Positions 35,734-44,169 of a stretch of DNA of 64,000 nt are shown one piece after another (the stretch's first letter is position 1; each line of letters begins with the position of its first letter). Both the position numbers and the translations under genes were made by a program. Location of the stretch: positions 558,001 through 622,000 of the forward strand of contig NZ_SDPW01000001.1 in NCBI RefSeq assembly GCF_004135645.1, read 5' to 3'. Source of the stretch: Senegalimassilia faecalis (GTDB taxonomy: Bacteria > Actinomycetota > Coriobacteriia > Coriobacteriales > Eggerthellaceae). Under the pieces are notes generated by a model that worked only from the letters and a program-made list of their open reading frames with translations, was not told where the DNA came from and searched no databases.

Positions 35734-37020
35734 TTATTCGCGCGAGGCGCCCAAACGACGACGCGTGACGTTCGCGCCAAGCTGCTCAAGCTTGCCGCAG
35801 TAGTCCTCGTAGCCGCGGTCGATGTGCTTGATGTTGTGCACGCGCGTTTCGCCTTCGGCAACAATGCCGGCAAGCACCAGCGCTGCGCCGGCGCGCAGGT
35901 CGGTGGACGACACGTCGGTGCCCTGCAAGCCGCTGACGCCGCGCACGAGCGCATGATGGTCCTCAATGGTGATGTCGGCACCCATGCGCGCAAGCTCGCT
36001 TGCGAACATGAAGCGGTTCTCGAACACGTTTTCCGTAACCATGGACGTGCCGTGGGCAAGCGCGCACAGCAGCATGAACTGCGCCTGCAAGTCGGTGGGG
36101 AAACCCGGGTGCGGAAGCGTTTGGATATCGGTAGGCTGCAGCGGCTGCGTGCGGCTGCAACGCACCCAATTATCGCCCGTCTCCACCGTGCACCCCATGG
36201 TGCGCAGCTTCATGATGGCCATGTGCAGATACGACGGGTCGATGCCGCGCACCGTGACGGGTCCGCCCGTCAGCGCGCCGCCGGCCAGAAACGTTCCGGC
36301 CTCGATGCGGTCGCCCACCGTGGTGTGCTCGCAGGGATGCAGGCTTTCAAGCGGCACGCCTTCCACTTCGATGATCGATGAGCCGGCACCGGTAACCTTG
36401 CCGCCCATAGCGTTGAGCATGTTCGCCAAATCGACGATTTCCGGTTCGCGCGCCGCATTCTCGATGAGCGTGTGGCCCTGCGCGGTGATGGCAGCCATCA
36501 GGCAGTTTTCCGTGGCGCCAACGCTGGGGAACTCCAGCGACACCTCGGCCCCGTGCAGGCCGTTGGGCGTATGGGCGTTCAGGTAGCCGTGGTCGATGTT
36601 GAATTCCACGCCAAGCGCTTCCAGGCCCACCAGGTGCATGTCGATTTTGCGGGCACCGATTTGGCAGCCGCCCGGCATGGCAACGCACGCCTGCCCGAAG
36701 CGCGCGATAAGCGGCCCGAGCACGCTGATGCTGGCGCGCATCTTCGACACCAGCTCGTAAGGCGTTTCGCGCGACTCCACCGCCGTGGTGTCGATGGTCA
36801 TGGTGTGGTCGGTGCGCTCAACGGTTGCGCCAAGGCACTCGAGCACTTCGGACATGACGACGATGTCGCTGATATACGGCACGTTGTGCAGCGTGGATTT
36901 CCCCTGGCCCAAAATGGCCGCGGCAATAAGCTTCAGCGCCGAGTTTTTCGCGCCGGAAACCCGAACTTCTCCAGCAAGGGCGTTGTTGCCTTCGACAACG
37001 ATGATTTCTTTCTCAGCCAT
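35734..37020 (-). CDS. murA: UDP-N-acetylglucosamine 1-carboxyvinyltransferase
   Basis: First committed step of peptidoglycan synthesis: transfers enolpyruvate from PEP to UDP-GlcNAc in the cytoplasm. 428 residues of the EPSP-synthase fold. The catalytic loop MPGGCQIGAR has the Cys (residue 119) targeted by fosfomycin, so sensitivity is expected on this point. The N-terminal GAKNSALK contains the conserved Lys and Asn. The ATG has a GGGGGACG-type site. It precedes the LCP gene on the same strand. Confidence 0.95.
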   Translation of the reverse strand: MAEKEIIVVEGNNALAGEVRVSGAKNSALKLIAAAILGQGKSTLHNVPYISDIVVMSEVLECLGATVERTDHTMTIDTTAVESRETPYELVSKMRASISVLGPLIARFGQACVAMPGGCQIGARKIDMHLVGLEALGVEFNIDHGYLNAHTPNGLHGAEVSLEFPSVGATENCLMAAITAQGHTLIENAAREPEIVDLANMLNAMGGKVTGAGSSIIEVEGVPLESLHPCEHTTVGDRIEAGTFLAGGALTGGPVTVRGIDPSYLHMAIMKLRTMGCTVETGDNWVRCSRTQPLQPTDIQTLPHPGFPTDLQAQFMLLCALAHGTSMVTENVFENRFMFASELARMGADITIEDHHALVRGVSGLQGTDVSSTDLRAGAALVLAGIVAEGETRVHNIKHIDRGYEDYCGKLEQLGANVTRRRLGASRE

Positions 37021-37137
37021 GGAACGTCCCCCTTGTGCGTAAATGATTGCGAAAGCCCATTATAAAGCGAAGGCCCGCACGCGGCGGGCCTTCACGATGA
37101 AAGCAAACGGTATTTGCGTTCCGAAAAGCTTGCAGCT

Positions 37138-38004
37138 TTACGCGGTCTCGCCGAGAGCCCAGCGCACGAAGCCGGTCACCTTGATGGAGCCGCCGAGGTT
37201 CTTGGCAGCTTCCTCGGTGTACTGGTTCACGGTCTGGTCGGGGTTCTTGACGAAGGCCTGCTCGGTCAGGCAGTTCTCCTTGTAGAACTTCTCCAGGCGG
37301 CCGGTGGCCATCTTTTCCTGGATGTTCTCGGGCTTGCCGGACTCAGCAGCCTGGGCCTTGTAGATGGCCTTCTCGTGCTCGACAACCTCGGCCGGCACGG
37401 ACTCGCGCGTAGCGGCAACCGGGGAGGCAGCGGCAACCTGCATGGCAACGTCGCGGCCATAGGTCTGGAAGCCCTCGGAGGCGGGGTCGATGCCCTCGAC
37501 GTCGAACGTCACGACAACGCCGATCTTGCCGCCACCGTGGATGTAGGTGGCAACGCCGCCGGCGGCCACGGTGGTGGCGCGGGGCAGCTGGATGTTCTCG
37601 CCGAGCACGTGGATGGCATCGGTGAGGATGTCCTCGACGGACTCGCCCTCGTAGGAAGCGGCCTTCAGAGCCTCGACGTCGGCAGCGTTAGCGGCCAGAG
37701 CAGCGCGGCCAAGCTTCTCGGCGTAAGCCTTGAACTTCTCGTTCATGCCCACGAAGTCGGTCTCGCAGTTCAGCTCGACGACGGCAGCGGACTTGGCGTC
37801 CTCGGCCACGACGGTCATGACGGTGCCCTCGTTGGTGGCACGGCCGGCCTTCTTGGCGGCAGCGGCCAGGCCACGGGTGCGCAGCACGTCGACGGCCTTG
37901 TCCATGTCGCCGTCAGCCTCGACGAGAGCCTTCTTGCACTCCATCATGCCAGCGTCGGTCATCTCGCGCAGTTCCTTGACCATGGAAGCGGTAATAGCAG
38001 CCAC
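37138..38004 (-). CDS. tsf: Elongation factor Ts
   Basis: Nucleotide exchange factor for EF-Tu. 288 residues from a GTG start at 38004, which follows GAAAGGATC; the in-frame ATG upstream has no site, and homology begins at VAAITASMVKELREMTDAGMM. The EF-Tu-contacting motif TDAGMMECKKAL and the core NCETDFVG are present. It is downstream of rpsB with an attenuator-like hairpin between them. Confidence 0.96.
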   Translation of the reverse strand: MAAITASMVKELREMTDAGMMECKKALVEADGDMDKAVDVLRTRGLAAAAKKAGRATNEGTVMTVVAEDAKSAAVVELNCETDFVGMNEKFKAYAEKLGRAALAANAADVEALKAASYEGESVEDILTDAIHVLGENIQLPRATTVAAGGVATYIHGGGKIGVVVTFDVEGIDPASEGFQTYGRDVAMQVAAASPVAATRESVPAEVVEHEKAIYKAQAAESGKPENIQEKMATGRLEKFYKENCLTEQAFVKNPDQTVNQYTEEAAKNLGGSIKVTGFVRWALGETA

Positions 38005-38060
38005 GTTGATCCTTTCTATCGTTGTTTCGGCGCAGCGGCCTGCCACGCCGTAATAACCTC

Positions 38061-38097
38061 AAAACGCCGTCGGCCGCCAAAGCAGGGACCGACGGCG
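38061..38097 (-). terminator. Attenuator between rpsB and tsf
   Basis: On the minus strand CGCCGTCGG (38097-38089) and CCGACGGCG (38073-38065) form a stem followed by TTTT. It would lower tsf expression relative to rpsB. Confidence 0.7.
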
Positions 38098-38122
38098 CGT
38101 TTCACCTAGAAAAGCCTGATGC

Positions 38123-38884
38123 TTATTCGGCAGCCGGAGCAGCAGCCTCAGCCTGAGCAGCCTCGGCCTCGGCCGGAGCAGCCATTTCCTCGGCGGACAC
38201 CGGAGCACCGGTACCGGCGATGACGGCGTCAGCGATGAACTCGGCCAGCAGCTTGACGGAGCGGATGGCGTCGTCGTTGGCCGGGATGCCGTACTCGACG
38301 TCGTCCGGATCGCAATTCGTGTCGAGCGTGCCCACCACGGGGATGTTCAGGCGATGAGCCTCGTGCAGCGCGATCTCCTCGCGGTTGGTGTCGATCACGA
38401 AGATGGCGTCGGGGACGCGCTTCATGTTGCGGATGCCGTTGAGGTTGGTCTGCAGCTTGGACAGCTCCTTGCGCAGCAGGATCTGCTCCTTTTTCGGCAG
38501 CAGAGCCATGCGGCCGTCGGCCTCCATGGCCTCGAGCTCTTCCATGCGGGTGACGCGGGAGCGGATGGTCACGAAGTTCGTCATCATGCCGCCGAGCCAA
38601 CGAGCGTTGACGTAGGGCATGCCGCAGCGGTTAGCGGCGTCGGCGACGGCTTCCTGAGCCTGCTTCTTCGTGCCGACGAACAGGACGGAACCGCCGTTCT
38701 TGGCGATGTTGGAAACAAAGGTGTAAGCCTGGTCCATGCCGATGAGGGTCTGCTTCAGGTCCAGGATGTAGATGTCGCCGCGAGCGCCGAAGATGTACTG
38801 CTTCATCTTGGGGTTCCAGCGACGCTTCTGATGACCGAAGTGCGCACCTGCATCGAGCAGGGTCTGAATGCTGATCTTAGCCAT
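38123..38884 (-). CDS. rpsB: 30S ribosomal protein S2
   Basis: 253 residues from the ATG at 38884, with GGAGAG upstream; MESV is excluded. Family motifs: LLDAGAHFGHQKRRWNPKMKQYIFG, the coiled-coil middle, and PDAIFVIDTNREEIALHEA. The C-terminal 30 residues are an Ala/Glu-rich tail beyond the S2 core. The promoter at 38998-39026 is strong. Confidence 0.97.
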   Translation of the reverse strand: MAKISIQTLLDAGAHFGHQKRRWNPKMKQYIFGARGDIYILDLKQTLIGMDQAYTFVSNIAKNGGSVLFVGTKKQAQEAVADAANRCGMPYVNARWLGGMMTNFVTIRSRVTRMEELEAMEADGRMALLPKKEQILLRKELSKLQTNLNGIRNMKRVPDAIFVIDTNREEIALHEAHRLNIPVVGTLDTNCDPDDVEYGIPANDDAIRSVKLLAEFIADAVIAGTGAPVSAEEMAAPAEAEAAQAEAAAPAAE

Positions 38885-38997
38885 GACACTCTCCATTCGT
38901 TAGTCCTCTGCATGCGGTCATCCCCGGCACCCGCAACCAGTACTGGCCACTAGCGGGTTGGGTCGCACATGCATGTGTGATAAAAAACAGCCCTCGA

Positions 38998-39026
38998 AGT
39001 ATAGCAACGCCCCCGGGCGTTTGCAA
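38998..39026 (-). promoter_or_regulatory. Promoter of rpsB-tsf
   Basis: On the minus strand TTGCAA (39026-39021) and TATACT (39003-38998) are 17 bases apart. The leader of about 110 bases contains the perfect palindrome CACATGCATGTG (38966-38977), which could be an S2-responsive or other control site. Confidence 0.65.
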
Positions 39027-39114
39027 CGGGGGCGCCGATAATATGTGCGCTTCTTCACGAAATGCCTGCGCGAAGGCGGGCGTGCCGCCATCTGCGCGCA
39101 TGCACGCACGCAAA

Positions 39115-39147
39115 CGCGGCCCGCCAAGGGTTACCTGACGGGCCGCG
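39115..39147 (-). terminator. Hairpin downstream of the P-type ATPase gene
   Basis: CGCGGCCCG (39115-39123) and CGGGCCGCG (39139-39147) form a strong stem just beyond the ATPase stop codon. On the minus strand only a short, broken T run follows (TTTGC). Confidence 0.55.
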
Positions 39148-39154
39148 CAAGGTG

Positions 39155-41236
39155 TTACACGTCGTAGCGCTTGGAATTGCGCATGGACAGCGTCACCGTT
39201 GAGGCGTTGTGCAGAAGCGAGGACATCTGGGGCGTGATGACGCCGGCGATGCCCGCCGCAAGCAGCCCCGAGTTGATGAGCATGACGGCCTTGAAGCTGC
39301 CGCCGAGGCGCTCCATCAGCCCCTCGCTCATGCGGCGCAGCGACACGATGGCGCCAAGGTTGCCGCCAGTCAGCGTGATGTCGGCTACTTCCTTGGCCAC
39401 CGCGGTGCCCTGCCCCATGGCAATGCCCACGTCGGCAAGTGCCAGCGCCGGGGCGTCGTTGACGCCGTCGCCCACCATGACCACGTTCGCGCCCTGGGCC
39501 TTCAGGTTCTCGATAAACGCGTACTTGTCTTCAGGCAGCAGGTTAGCGCGGAATTCCGTCACGCCCGCCTGCTCGGCGATGCGCGCCGCCGTGCGCTCGT
39601 TGTCGCCCGTCAGCATGACCACGCGGGTAAAGCCCAGGCGGCGCAGCTCGGCCACGGCCTCGGGCACGCCGGCCTTCAGCGGGTCCTGCACGCCGATGAC
39701 GCCCATAAGCTTGCCATCGACGGCCAGGTACAAAGGCGACAGCCCCTCGGTCTGCTCGGCGATAAGCGCCTTATGGGCCTCGGAGATTTCCACCTGCTCG
39801 TCTTCGACCACGAAATGCTCCGAGCCGATGACGACGCGCTTGCCGTCAAGCGAGCTGGCAATGCCGTGCGCCACGATGTACTCCACCTCGGCATGGCGTT
39901 CGCGGTGCTCGAGGTTCTTCTCGGCCGCGGCGCGCACGACGGCGCGAGCCACCGGGTGCGGGAAGTGCTCTTCCAGGCAGGCGGCGAAGCGCAGCACCTC
40001 GTCGGCATCCCAGCCGTCGAGCGTGAGCACGCGCGCCACCTCAGGCGTTGCCTCGGTGAGCGTGCCCGTTTTGTCGAACACGATGGTGTCGGCCTGGGCC
40101 ATGCGCTCAAGATGCTGCGAGCCCTTCACGGTGAAGCCGGACTGCGCCGACTGGCTCATGGCGGACAACACGGCGATGGAACCGGTAAGCTTCAGCGCGC
40201 ACGAGTAGTCAACCATGAGCGCCGCCGACGTTTTCACCAGGCTGCGCGTGGTCAGCGCCACGATGCCGGCAAGCAGGAAGTTCCACGGCACGATGCGGTC
40301 GGCCAGATGCTCCATGCGCGACTGCGTTTCAGACTTGTACGTTTCGGTCTGCTCCACCAGGTTGACGATGGAGCGCAGCTTCGTGTCGCCCTCGTTGGCC
40401 TTCACTTCGACGATGATCTCGCCATCTTCCACCGCGGTGCCGGCGAACACGTCGTCGCCGACCGTGCGTTCCACGGCCAAAGGCTCGCCGGTAAGCGCCG
40501 CCTGGTTGACCATGGCGCAACCGCGCACCACCACGCCGTCGACGCACACGGGCATGCCGGTGCGCACGGCAATAAGCTGACCGGGCTTCAGCGTGTTCGC
40601 GGGCACCTGCACCTCGGTGTCGCCTTCGACAAGCTGAGCGGATTCGGGCAGGTCCAATAGCGCGTTGATAAGCGCACCTTCCGAACGGCTGCGCGTGTAT
40701 TCCTCAAGCGTTTCGCCCACATTTAGCAGCAACATGGTGGTGCCGGCCGTGCGCGGATCGCGCTTCAAGAACGAGATGCCGATGGCCGCCGCGTCAAGCA
40801 CCGGCACGTCCAGGCGCCCGTTGGCCAGCGACTTTAGACCCTCGAACAGGAATTTGCGGTAGCTCCATACGGCCCAAGCGGTGGCAAGGGGCTTCGGAAG
40901 GAACCAGCGGCGCAGCAGGAACGACCCCACCAGCTCGGCCAAGTCCATAAGCAGCGAATGGGTGCGCGGGGCAAGCTCCAGCCCGCAACCCTGCTTGGCC
41001 TTCGCGATAGCCGCCGCGTCGATGCCGGATAAGTGCGAAAGCACGCGAGAGCGAGCCCCGGGCGTGGCGCGATACGTCAGCGCCACCGAGCCGATGCGCG
41101 GATACACCGTTGATTTCACGACGTCCGGGCACTGGCCGATCACGCGATACAGCGCGTCAAGGTCCGCTGGCGGGACATGGCCCGCCAGCGTCACGCGCAA
41201 ACGGCCCGGAAGCTCGTTTGCAATTTGATATTTCAT
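39155..41236 (-). CDS. P1B-type heavy-metal-transporting ATPase
   Basis: 693 residues. An N-terminal HMA-like region (about 1-85) lacks a CxxC motif. Core motifs are complete: TGE at 249-251, phosphorylation site DKTGT at 388-392, the P1B marker HP at 427-428 and GDGVND at 589-594. The membrane metal motif, usually CPC, CPH or SPC, is Ser345-Cys346-Ala347 in DYSCALKL. This makes the metal hard to predict; copper-type CPC is excluded. It is downstream of, and probably co-transcribed with, the small gene at 41255. Export from the cytoplasm is the expected direction. Confidence 0.88.
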   Translation of the reverse strand: MKYQIANELPGRLRVTLAGHVPPADLDALYRVIGQCPDVVKSTVYPRIGSVALTYRATPGARSRVLSHLSGIDAAAIAKAKQGCGLELAPRTHSLLMDLAELVGSFLLRRWFLPKPLATAWAVWSYRKFLFEGLKSLANGRLDVPVLDAAAIGISFLKRDPRTAGTTMLLLNVGETLEEYTRSRSEGALINALLDLPESAQLVEGDTEVQVPANTLKPGQLIAVRTGMPVCVDGVVVRGCAMVNQAALTGEPLAVERTVGDDVFAGTAVEDGEIIVEVKANEGDTKLRSIVNLVEQTETYKSETQSRMEHLADRIVPWNFLLAGIVALTTRSLVKTSAALMVDYSCALKLTGSIAVLSAMSQSAQSGFTVKGSQHLERMAQADTIVFDKTGTLTEATPEVARVLTLDGWDADEVLRFAACLEEHFPHPVARAVVRAAAEKNLEHRERHAEVEYIVAHGIASSLDGKRVVIGSEHFVVEDEQVEISEAHKALIAEQTEGLSPLYLAVDGKLMGVIGVQDPLKAGVPEAVAELRRLGFTRVVMLTGDNERTAARIAEQAGVTEFRANLLPEDKYAFIENLKAQGANVVMVGDGVNDAPALALADVGIAMGQGTAVAKEVADITLTGGNLGAIVSLRRMSEGLMERLGGSFKAVMLINSGLLAAGIAGVITPQMSSLLHNASTVTLSMRNSKRYDV

Positions 41237-41254
41237 AACGAATCGCTTCTTGCG

Positions 41255-41506
41255 CTATTCCGCAGCAGCCTCGGGCTGGTCGGCCTTAGCGGACTCGTTG
41301 ATGTAGTTGGCCTCGGCAACGATGTCGTCGACCTGGGCCTTGGCCTGCTCAACGACGTCCTGGTAGGCAGCCTTGGCCTGCAGGCTCTTCGCAACGCCCT
41401 GCACGTAGCACTTCTTGGCCGTGTTGCTGGTGAGCGCCTTCACGCCCAGCGTGCCCAGCACGAAACCGCCAGCGACCATCCAACCATCACGCTTACCGAA
41501 CTTCAT
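41255..41506 (-). CDS. Small membrane-associated protein, DUF6110-like, partner of the P-type ATPase
   Basis: 83 residues from the ATG at 41506, eight bases after AAAGG. A single hydrophobic stretch (MVAGGFVLGTLGVKAL) is followed by an amphipathic, Lys/Ala/Glu-rich helix. Small proteins of this shape, with the GFVLGTLG(V/I)KAL(T) motif, commonly precede P1B ATPases in Gram-positive anaerobes and are, as I recall, grouped as DUF6110. It is 18 bases upstream of the ATPase gene on the same strand, so a role in metal transport is likely but undefined. Confidence 0.72.
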   Translation of the reverse strand: MKFGKRDGWMVAGGFVLGTLGVKALTSNTAKKCYVQGVAKSLQAKAAYQDVVEQAKAQVDDIVAEANYINESAKADQPEAAAE

Positions 41507-41584
41507 GAGTTCCATCCTTTCTTGCGGCGTCCCGCCGCCATCTCGAGCATCGAATTCTCGCGCCCGCAATTACCTTACCGAGAT

Positions 41585-41613
41585 AGAATAGTGCCACGCA
41601 AAATGCGCGTCAA
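41585..41613 (-). promoter_or_regulatory. Promoter of the DUF6110-like and P-type ATPase genes
   Basis: On the minus strand TTGACG (41613-41608) and TATTCT (41590-41585) are 17 bases apart. Start would be near 41578, about 70 bases before the ATG. Confidence 0.65.
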
Positions 41614-41627
41614 ATGGTTAAAAAGTG

Positions 41628-41656
41628 GTTAACTATCTGCGTTGATTTTAGTTAAC
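41628..41656. promoter_or_regulatory. Inverted repeat GTTAACTA-N13-TAGTTAAC, possible operator
   Basis: Two perfect 8-bp half-sites lie between the ATPase promoter and the mini-gene at 41683. The spacing places the centres about two helical turns apart, as for a dimeric regulator. No regulator gene is adjacent. Confidence 0.5.
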
Positions 41657-41682
41657 TCGATGTTCGCCGAAAGGAGGCCGGC

Positions 41683-41763
41683 ATGAAGTGGCACCGTTTC
41701 TTCGCCATGGCCGCATGCGTGTGCATGGGCCTGTGCGTTTACACTGGTAAGAAGCACAAGTAG
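41683..41763 (+). CDS. Candidate 26-residue membrane miniprotein
   Basis: ATG at 41683 follows an excellent AAGGAGG by five bases and opens a 26-codon frame: charged start MKWHRFF, a hydrophobic Cys/Met-rich centre AMAACVCMGLCVY and a basic end TGKKHK. This has the form of a single-pass membrane miniprotein. It is divergent from the metal ATPase pair, and its three Cys and three Met could bind metal. The ribosome site is the main evidence; homology cannot be checked. Confidence 0.5.
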   Translation: MKWHRFFAMAACVCMGLCVYTGKKHK

Positions 41764-41975
41764 CACGTCTCGCGCCCGGCAGGCGGCGCGAAGGTTACCG
41801 AAAGATAACGGTAAACCGCAGCATACGGGATTTGTGCGAATCGTGAACCCGCCGCACCCGAAGGCGGCGTCAAGCCGTTACCATGAAAGGCACGCGACAC
41901 GATTGCAGCGGGCTCCAAGTCCCGATGCGCCGCACAACCCGTCGCGTTTCTACCATCGAACCTGTGGGAGCACCT

Positions 41976-42560
41976 ATGAATTTCAACAAAGTAGCGTTCG
42001 AGCGCTCGTTCGGTATCTCTTCGCAGCTGCCGCCCTCGACGCTTCCGGAAGTGGCGTTCGCCGGGCGCTCGAACGTGGGCAAGTCTTCTATGCTCAACGC
42101 CCTGTTCGGACGCAAAAGCCTGGCGAAAGTGTCGCAGAAGCCCGGCAAAACGTCCACCATCAACTTCTTCGCCACCGACACGGCGCGTTTCGTGGACCTG
42201 CCCGGCTACGGCTACGCGCGCGTGGCGAAGTCGGAAAAGGGCCGCTGGGCCGAGCTGATCGAGGGCTACTTCAACCAGGACCGCAACTTCGCGCTGGTGG
42301 TAAGCCTGGTGGACATCCGCCACGAGGCACAGCAGCTTGACCTGAACATGATCGGGTTTTTGCAGGAAGCGGGGCTGCCGTTCGCCGTGGTTCTGACGAA
42401 GGCCGACAAGCTGTCGAAAAACCAGCAGAACAAGCAGGCCGCCCTGCTGCGCCGCCAGCTTGCGCTGCCCGACGACGTGCCCATGCTGGTAACGTCAAGC
42501 GAGAAGAAAATCGGCTTCGACAACCTTCGCAAGCTGATCGAGCAGGCCTGCGAAGGATAA
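41976..42560 (+). CDS. engB: Ribosome biogenesis GTP-binding protein EngB/YsxC
   Basis: 194-residue GTPase needed for late assembly of the large ribosomal subunit. G1 GRSNVGKSS, G2 region GKTSTINF, G3 DLPGYGYA, G4 TKADK and G5 TSSE are all visible. The ATG at 41976 follows GGGAG; the longer in-frame start at 41883 lacks support. It stands alone on the plus strand and ends in a long hairpin. Confidence 0.95.
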   Translation: MNFNKVAFERSFGISSQLPPSTLPEVAFAGRSNVGKSSMLNALFGRKSLAKVSQKPGKTSTINFFATDTARFVDLPGYGYARVAKSEKGRWAELIEGYFNQDRNFALVVSLVDIRHEAQQLDLNMIGFLQEAGLPFAVVLTKADKLSKNQQNKQAALLRRQLALPDDVPMLVTSSEKKIGFDNLRKLIEQACEG

Positions 42561-42591
42561 ACCTCCGCGTATCAAGACAACAAGCACTTAT

Positions 42592-42633
42592 TGCACAAGA
42601 GGCGCCCTATGCAATTCGGGCGCCTCTTGTGCA
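42592..42633 (+). terminator. Long hairpin after engB
   Basis: A perfect 16-bp stem (42592-42607 with 42618-42633, core GAGGCGCCC/GGGCGCCTC) and a 10-base loop. Only a weak T-rich sequence follows (TTG). It probably ends engB transcription. Confidence 0.65.
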
Positions 42634-42654
42634 TTGCAACGCTATTTGAGCATG

Positions 42655-42689
42655 AAAAAGGCGCCCGAACTTTCATTCGAACGCCTTTT
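42655..42689 (-). terminator. Terminator of the NlpC/P60 gene
   Basis: On the minus strand AAAAGGCG and CGCCTTTTT flank an 18-base loop that can extend the stem through TTCGAA-type pairing. T run follows. Confidence 0.7.
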
Positions 42690-42708
42690 CACGAATGTTA
42701 TTGGAGGG

Positions 42709-43899
42709 CTACCAGGGGCAGCGAACGATAATCATGTCGCTTTGGACGGGCCCGACCTTAACTTGCTCACCTTGCTGCGGAGCATGAATCATTTGGCCAC
42801 CGCCAATATAGATACCGCAGTGGTACGAGCTGGTGCAAATGTCACCCGGCTGCGGATCGGAAACCTGCGGCCACGCCATGAACGTATACGTGGTGCCCAA
42901 GCGCGAATAACTGCCCGTCAGCGCATAGCTGACCAGACCGGAGCAGTCAAACGTATCCGGGCCAACAGCGCCCCACGAGTACCAGCAGCCAATCTTGCTG
43001 TAAGCGCGATCGACGACAGCATTGCCAGTTGACGGGTTGTAGCTGGGCTGGCTGGAAGAGCTGCCGCCGTTAGAGCTGCCGCCGTTACCGATGTAGCCGT
43101 CGTTGCTACCGCCGCCATTGTTGCTGCCGCCGTCGGAACTGCCGCCGTTATCGATGTAGCCGCCGTTGCTGCCGCCATCGTTGCTTCCGCCGTTGCCGTT
43201 GCTAGCAGCCTGGTTTGCAGACTGTTCAACGGTCTGTTGCGCCTGGGCGGCAGCTGCCGCCTCCTGCGCCGCCTTCTCCTGGGCAACAAGCTCGGCAACC
43301 TCGGCAGACAAGCTGTCGTAGGTAGCCTGCATGGAGTTCACCGTGGACTGAGCTTCATCCTGAAGTTGCTTGGCTTCATCGGCCTTCTGGGCCGCGATGC
43401 GCGTTTGCTCGTCGAACGTGTCCTTCTGCTGCTGAGCCTCATCGCGCAGATCCTTGTTCTTCTGCACCAGCTCGGCATCGTTGTTGTTGACCTTGTTCAG
43501 CAGGTCCCAGTTCGTGGCGAACTCGGAAAATGACGTGGAACCAAGCAACAGGTCCAAAAACGATGCGGCGCCGGAGCGATACATGCTGTGAGCGCGATCG
43601 CCCAAACGGGACTGCACGTCGGCGATTTCAACGTTGATTTCATCGATGCGAGTTTGAGCCTCGTCGGCAGACTGCTGAGCAGCTTCCTGTTCGGCCAGAG
43701 CCTCGCCGTAGTTTGCAGACGCTTGGTCAAGCTCCATCTGCATGGAGTTCAAAGAAGCCAGCACGGCCTGAGCCTCGGCCTGCTTCGAAGCGGAATCGGG
43801 CTCGGCAAAGGCGGCCTGCGGAATCATGAGGCCACACGTCAAAACAGCCGCAACCGCCCCTCCGGCGATGCGCCTGCTCAATTTCATTTCTTGCTGCAT
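42709..43899 (-). CDS. Secreted NlpC/P60 peptidoglycan endopeptidase with coiled-coil domain
   Basis: 396 residues. A signal peptide (about 1-32, cleavage after AAFA) is followed by a long coiled coil (about 35-225) of the type found in SagA/RipA-like cell-separation hydrolases. A Gly/Ser/Asn-rich linker (about 234-285) leads to an NlpC/P60 domain with catalytic Cys319 in DTFDCSGL, His360 and His372. It should cut stem peptides in the cell wall. The start follows AAGGAGG. The linker contains repeated GGSSDGGSN/GGSNDGYIGN-type units. The upstream 270 bases hold no riboswitch that I can recognise. Confidence 0.92.
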   Translation of the reverse strand: MQQEMKLSRRIAGGAVAAVLTCGLMIPQAAFAEPDSASKQAEAQAVLASLNSMQMELDQASANYGEALAEQEAAQQSADEAQTRIDEINVEIADVQSRLGDRAHSMYRSGAASFLDLLLGSTSFSEFATNWDLLNKVNNNDAELVQKNKDLRDEAQQQKDTFDEQTRIAAQKADEAKQLQDEAQSTVNSMQATYDSLSAEVAELVAQEKAAQEAAAAAQAQQTVEQSANQAASNGNGGSNDGGSNGGYIDNGGSSDGGSNNGGGSNDGYIGNGGSSNGGSSSSQPSYNPSTGNAVVDRAYSKIGCWYSWGAVGPDTFDCSGLVSYALTGSYSRLGTTYTFMAWPQVSDPQPGDICTSSYHCGIYIGGGQMIHAPQQGEQVKVGPVQSDMIIVRCPW

Positions 43900-44169
43900 G
43901 CAAAAACCTCCTTTATGGATTGCAGCGCAAACTGTGCTCAGTCTACCATCGGCACAACAAGAAACTCCTCATGTTCACCGAACGGGCACACGCAGCAGCA
44001 ACGCGTTCGCTACCGAAAATGCGGCGTTCGTGCGGCTATCGGGCCGCTCACCTGCCATTTTCTGGCCGCTTATCCCCCTTCGCTGCTGTCAACAGTTTTT
44101 TGCACATTTGCATGAAAACGGCCGCCCTCCTTCCGAAAGACAGCCATAGAAAGCCCCGCGGGAACCTTA

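Noticed and set aside
42995-43200. Tandem GC-rich repeats that look like a repeat array
   Set aside because: They encode the Gly/Ser/Asn linker of the NlpC/P60 protein and are coding repeats, not CRISPR.
43900-44169. Possible ydaO-type (c-di-AMP) riboswitch upstream of the NlpC/P60 gene
   Set aside because: Such switches often precede wall hydrolases in Gram-positives, but I could not find the conserved core in this region.
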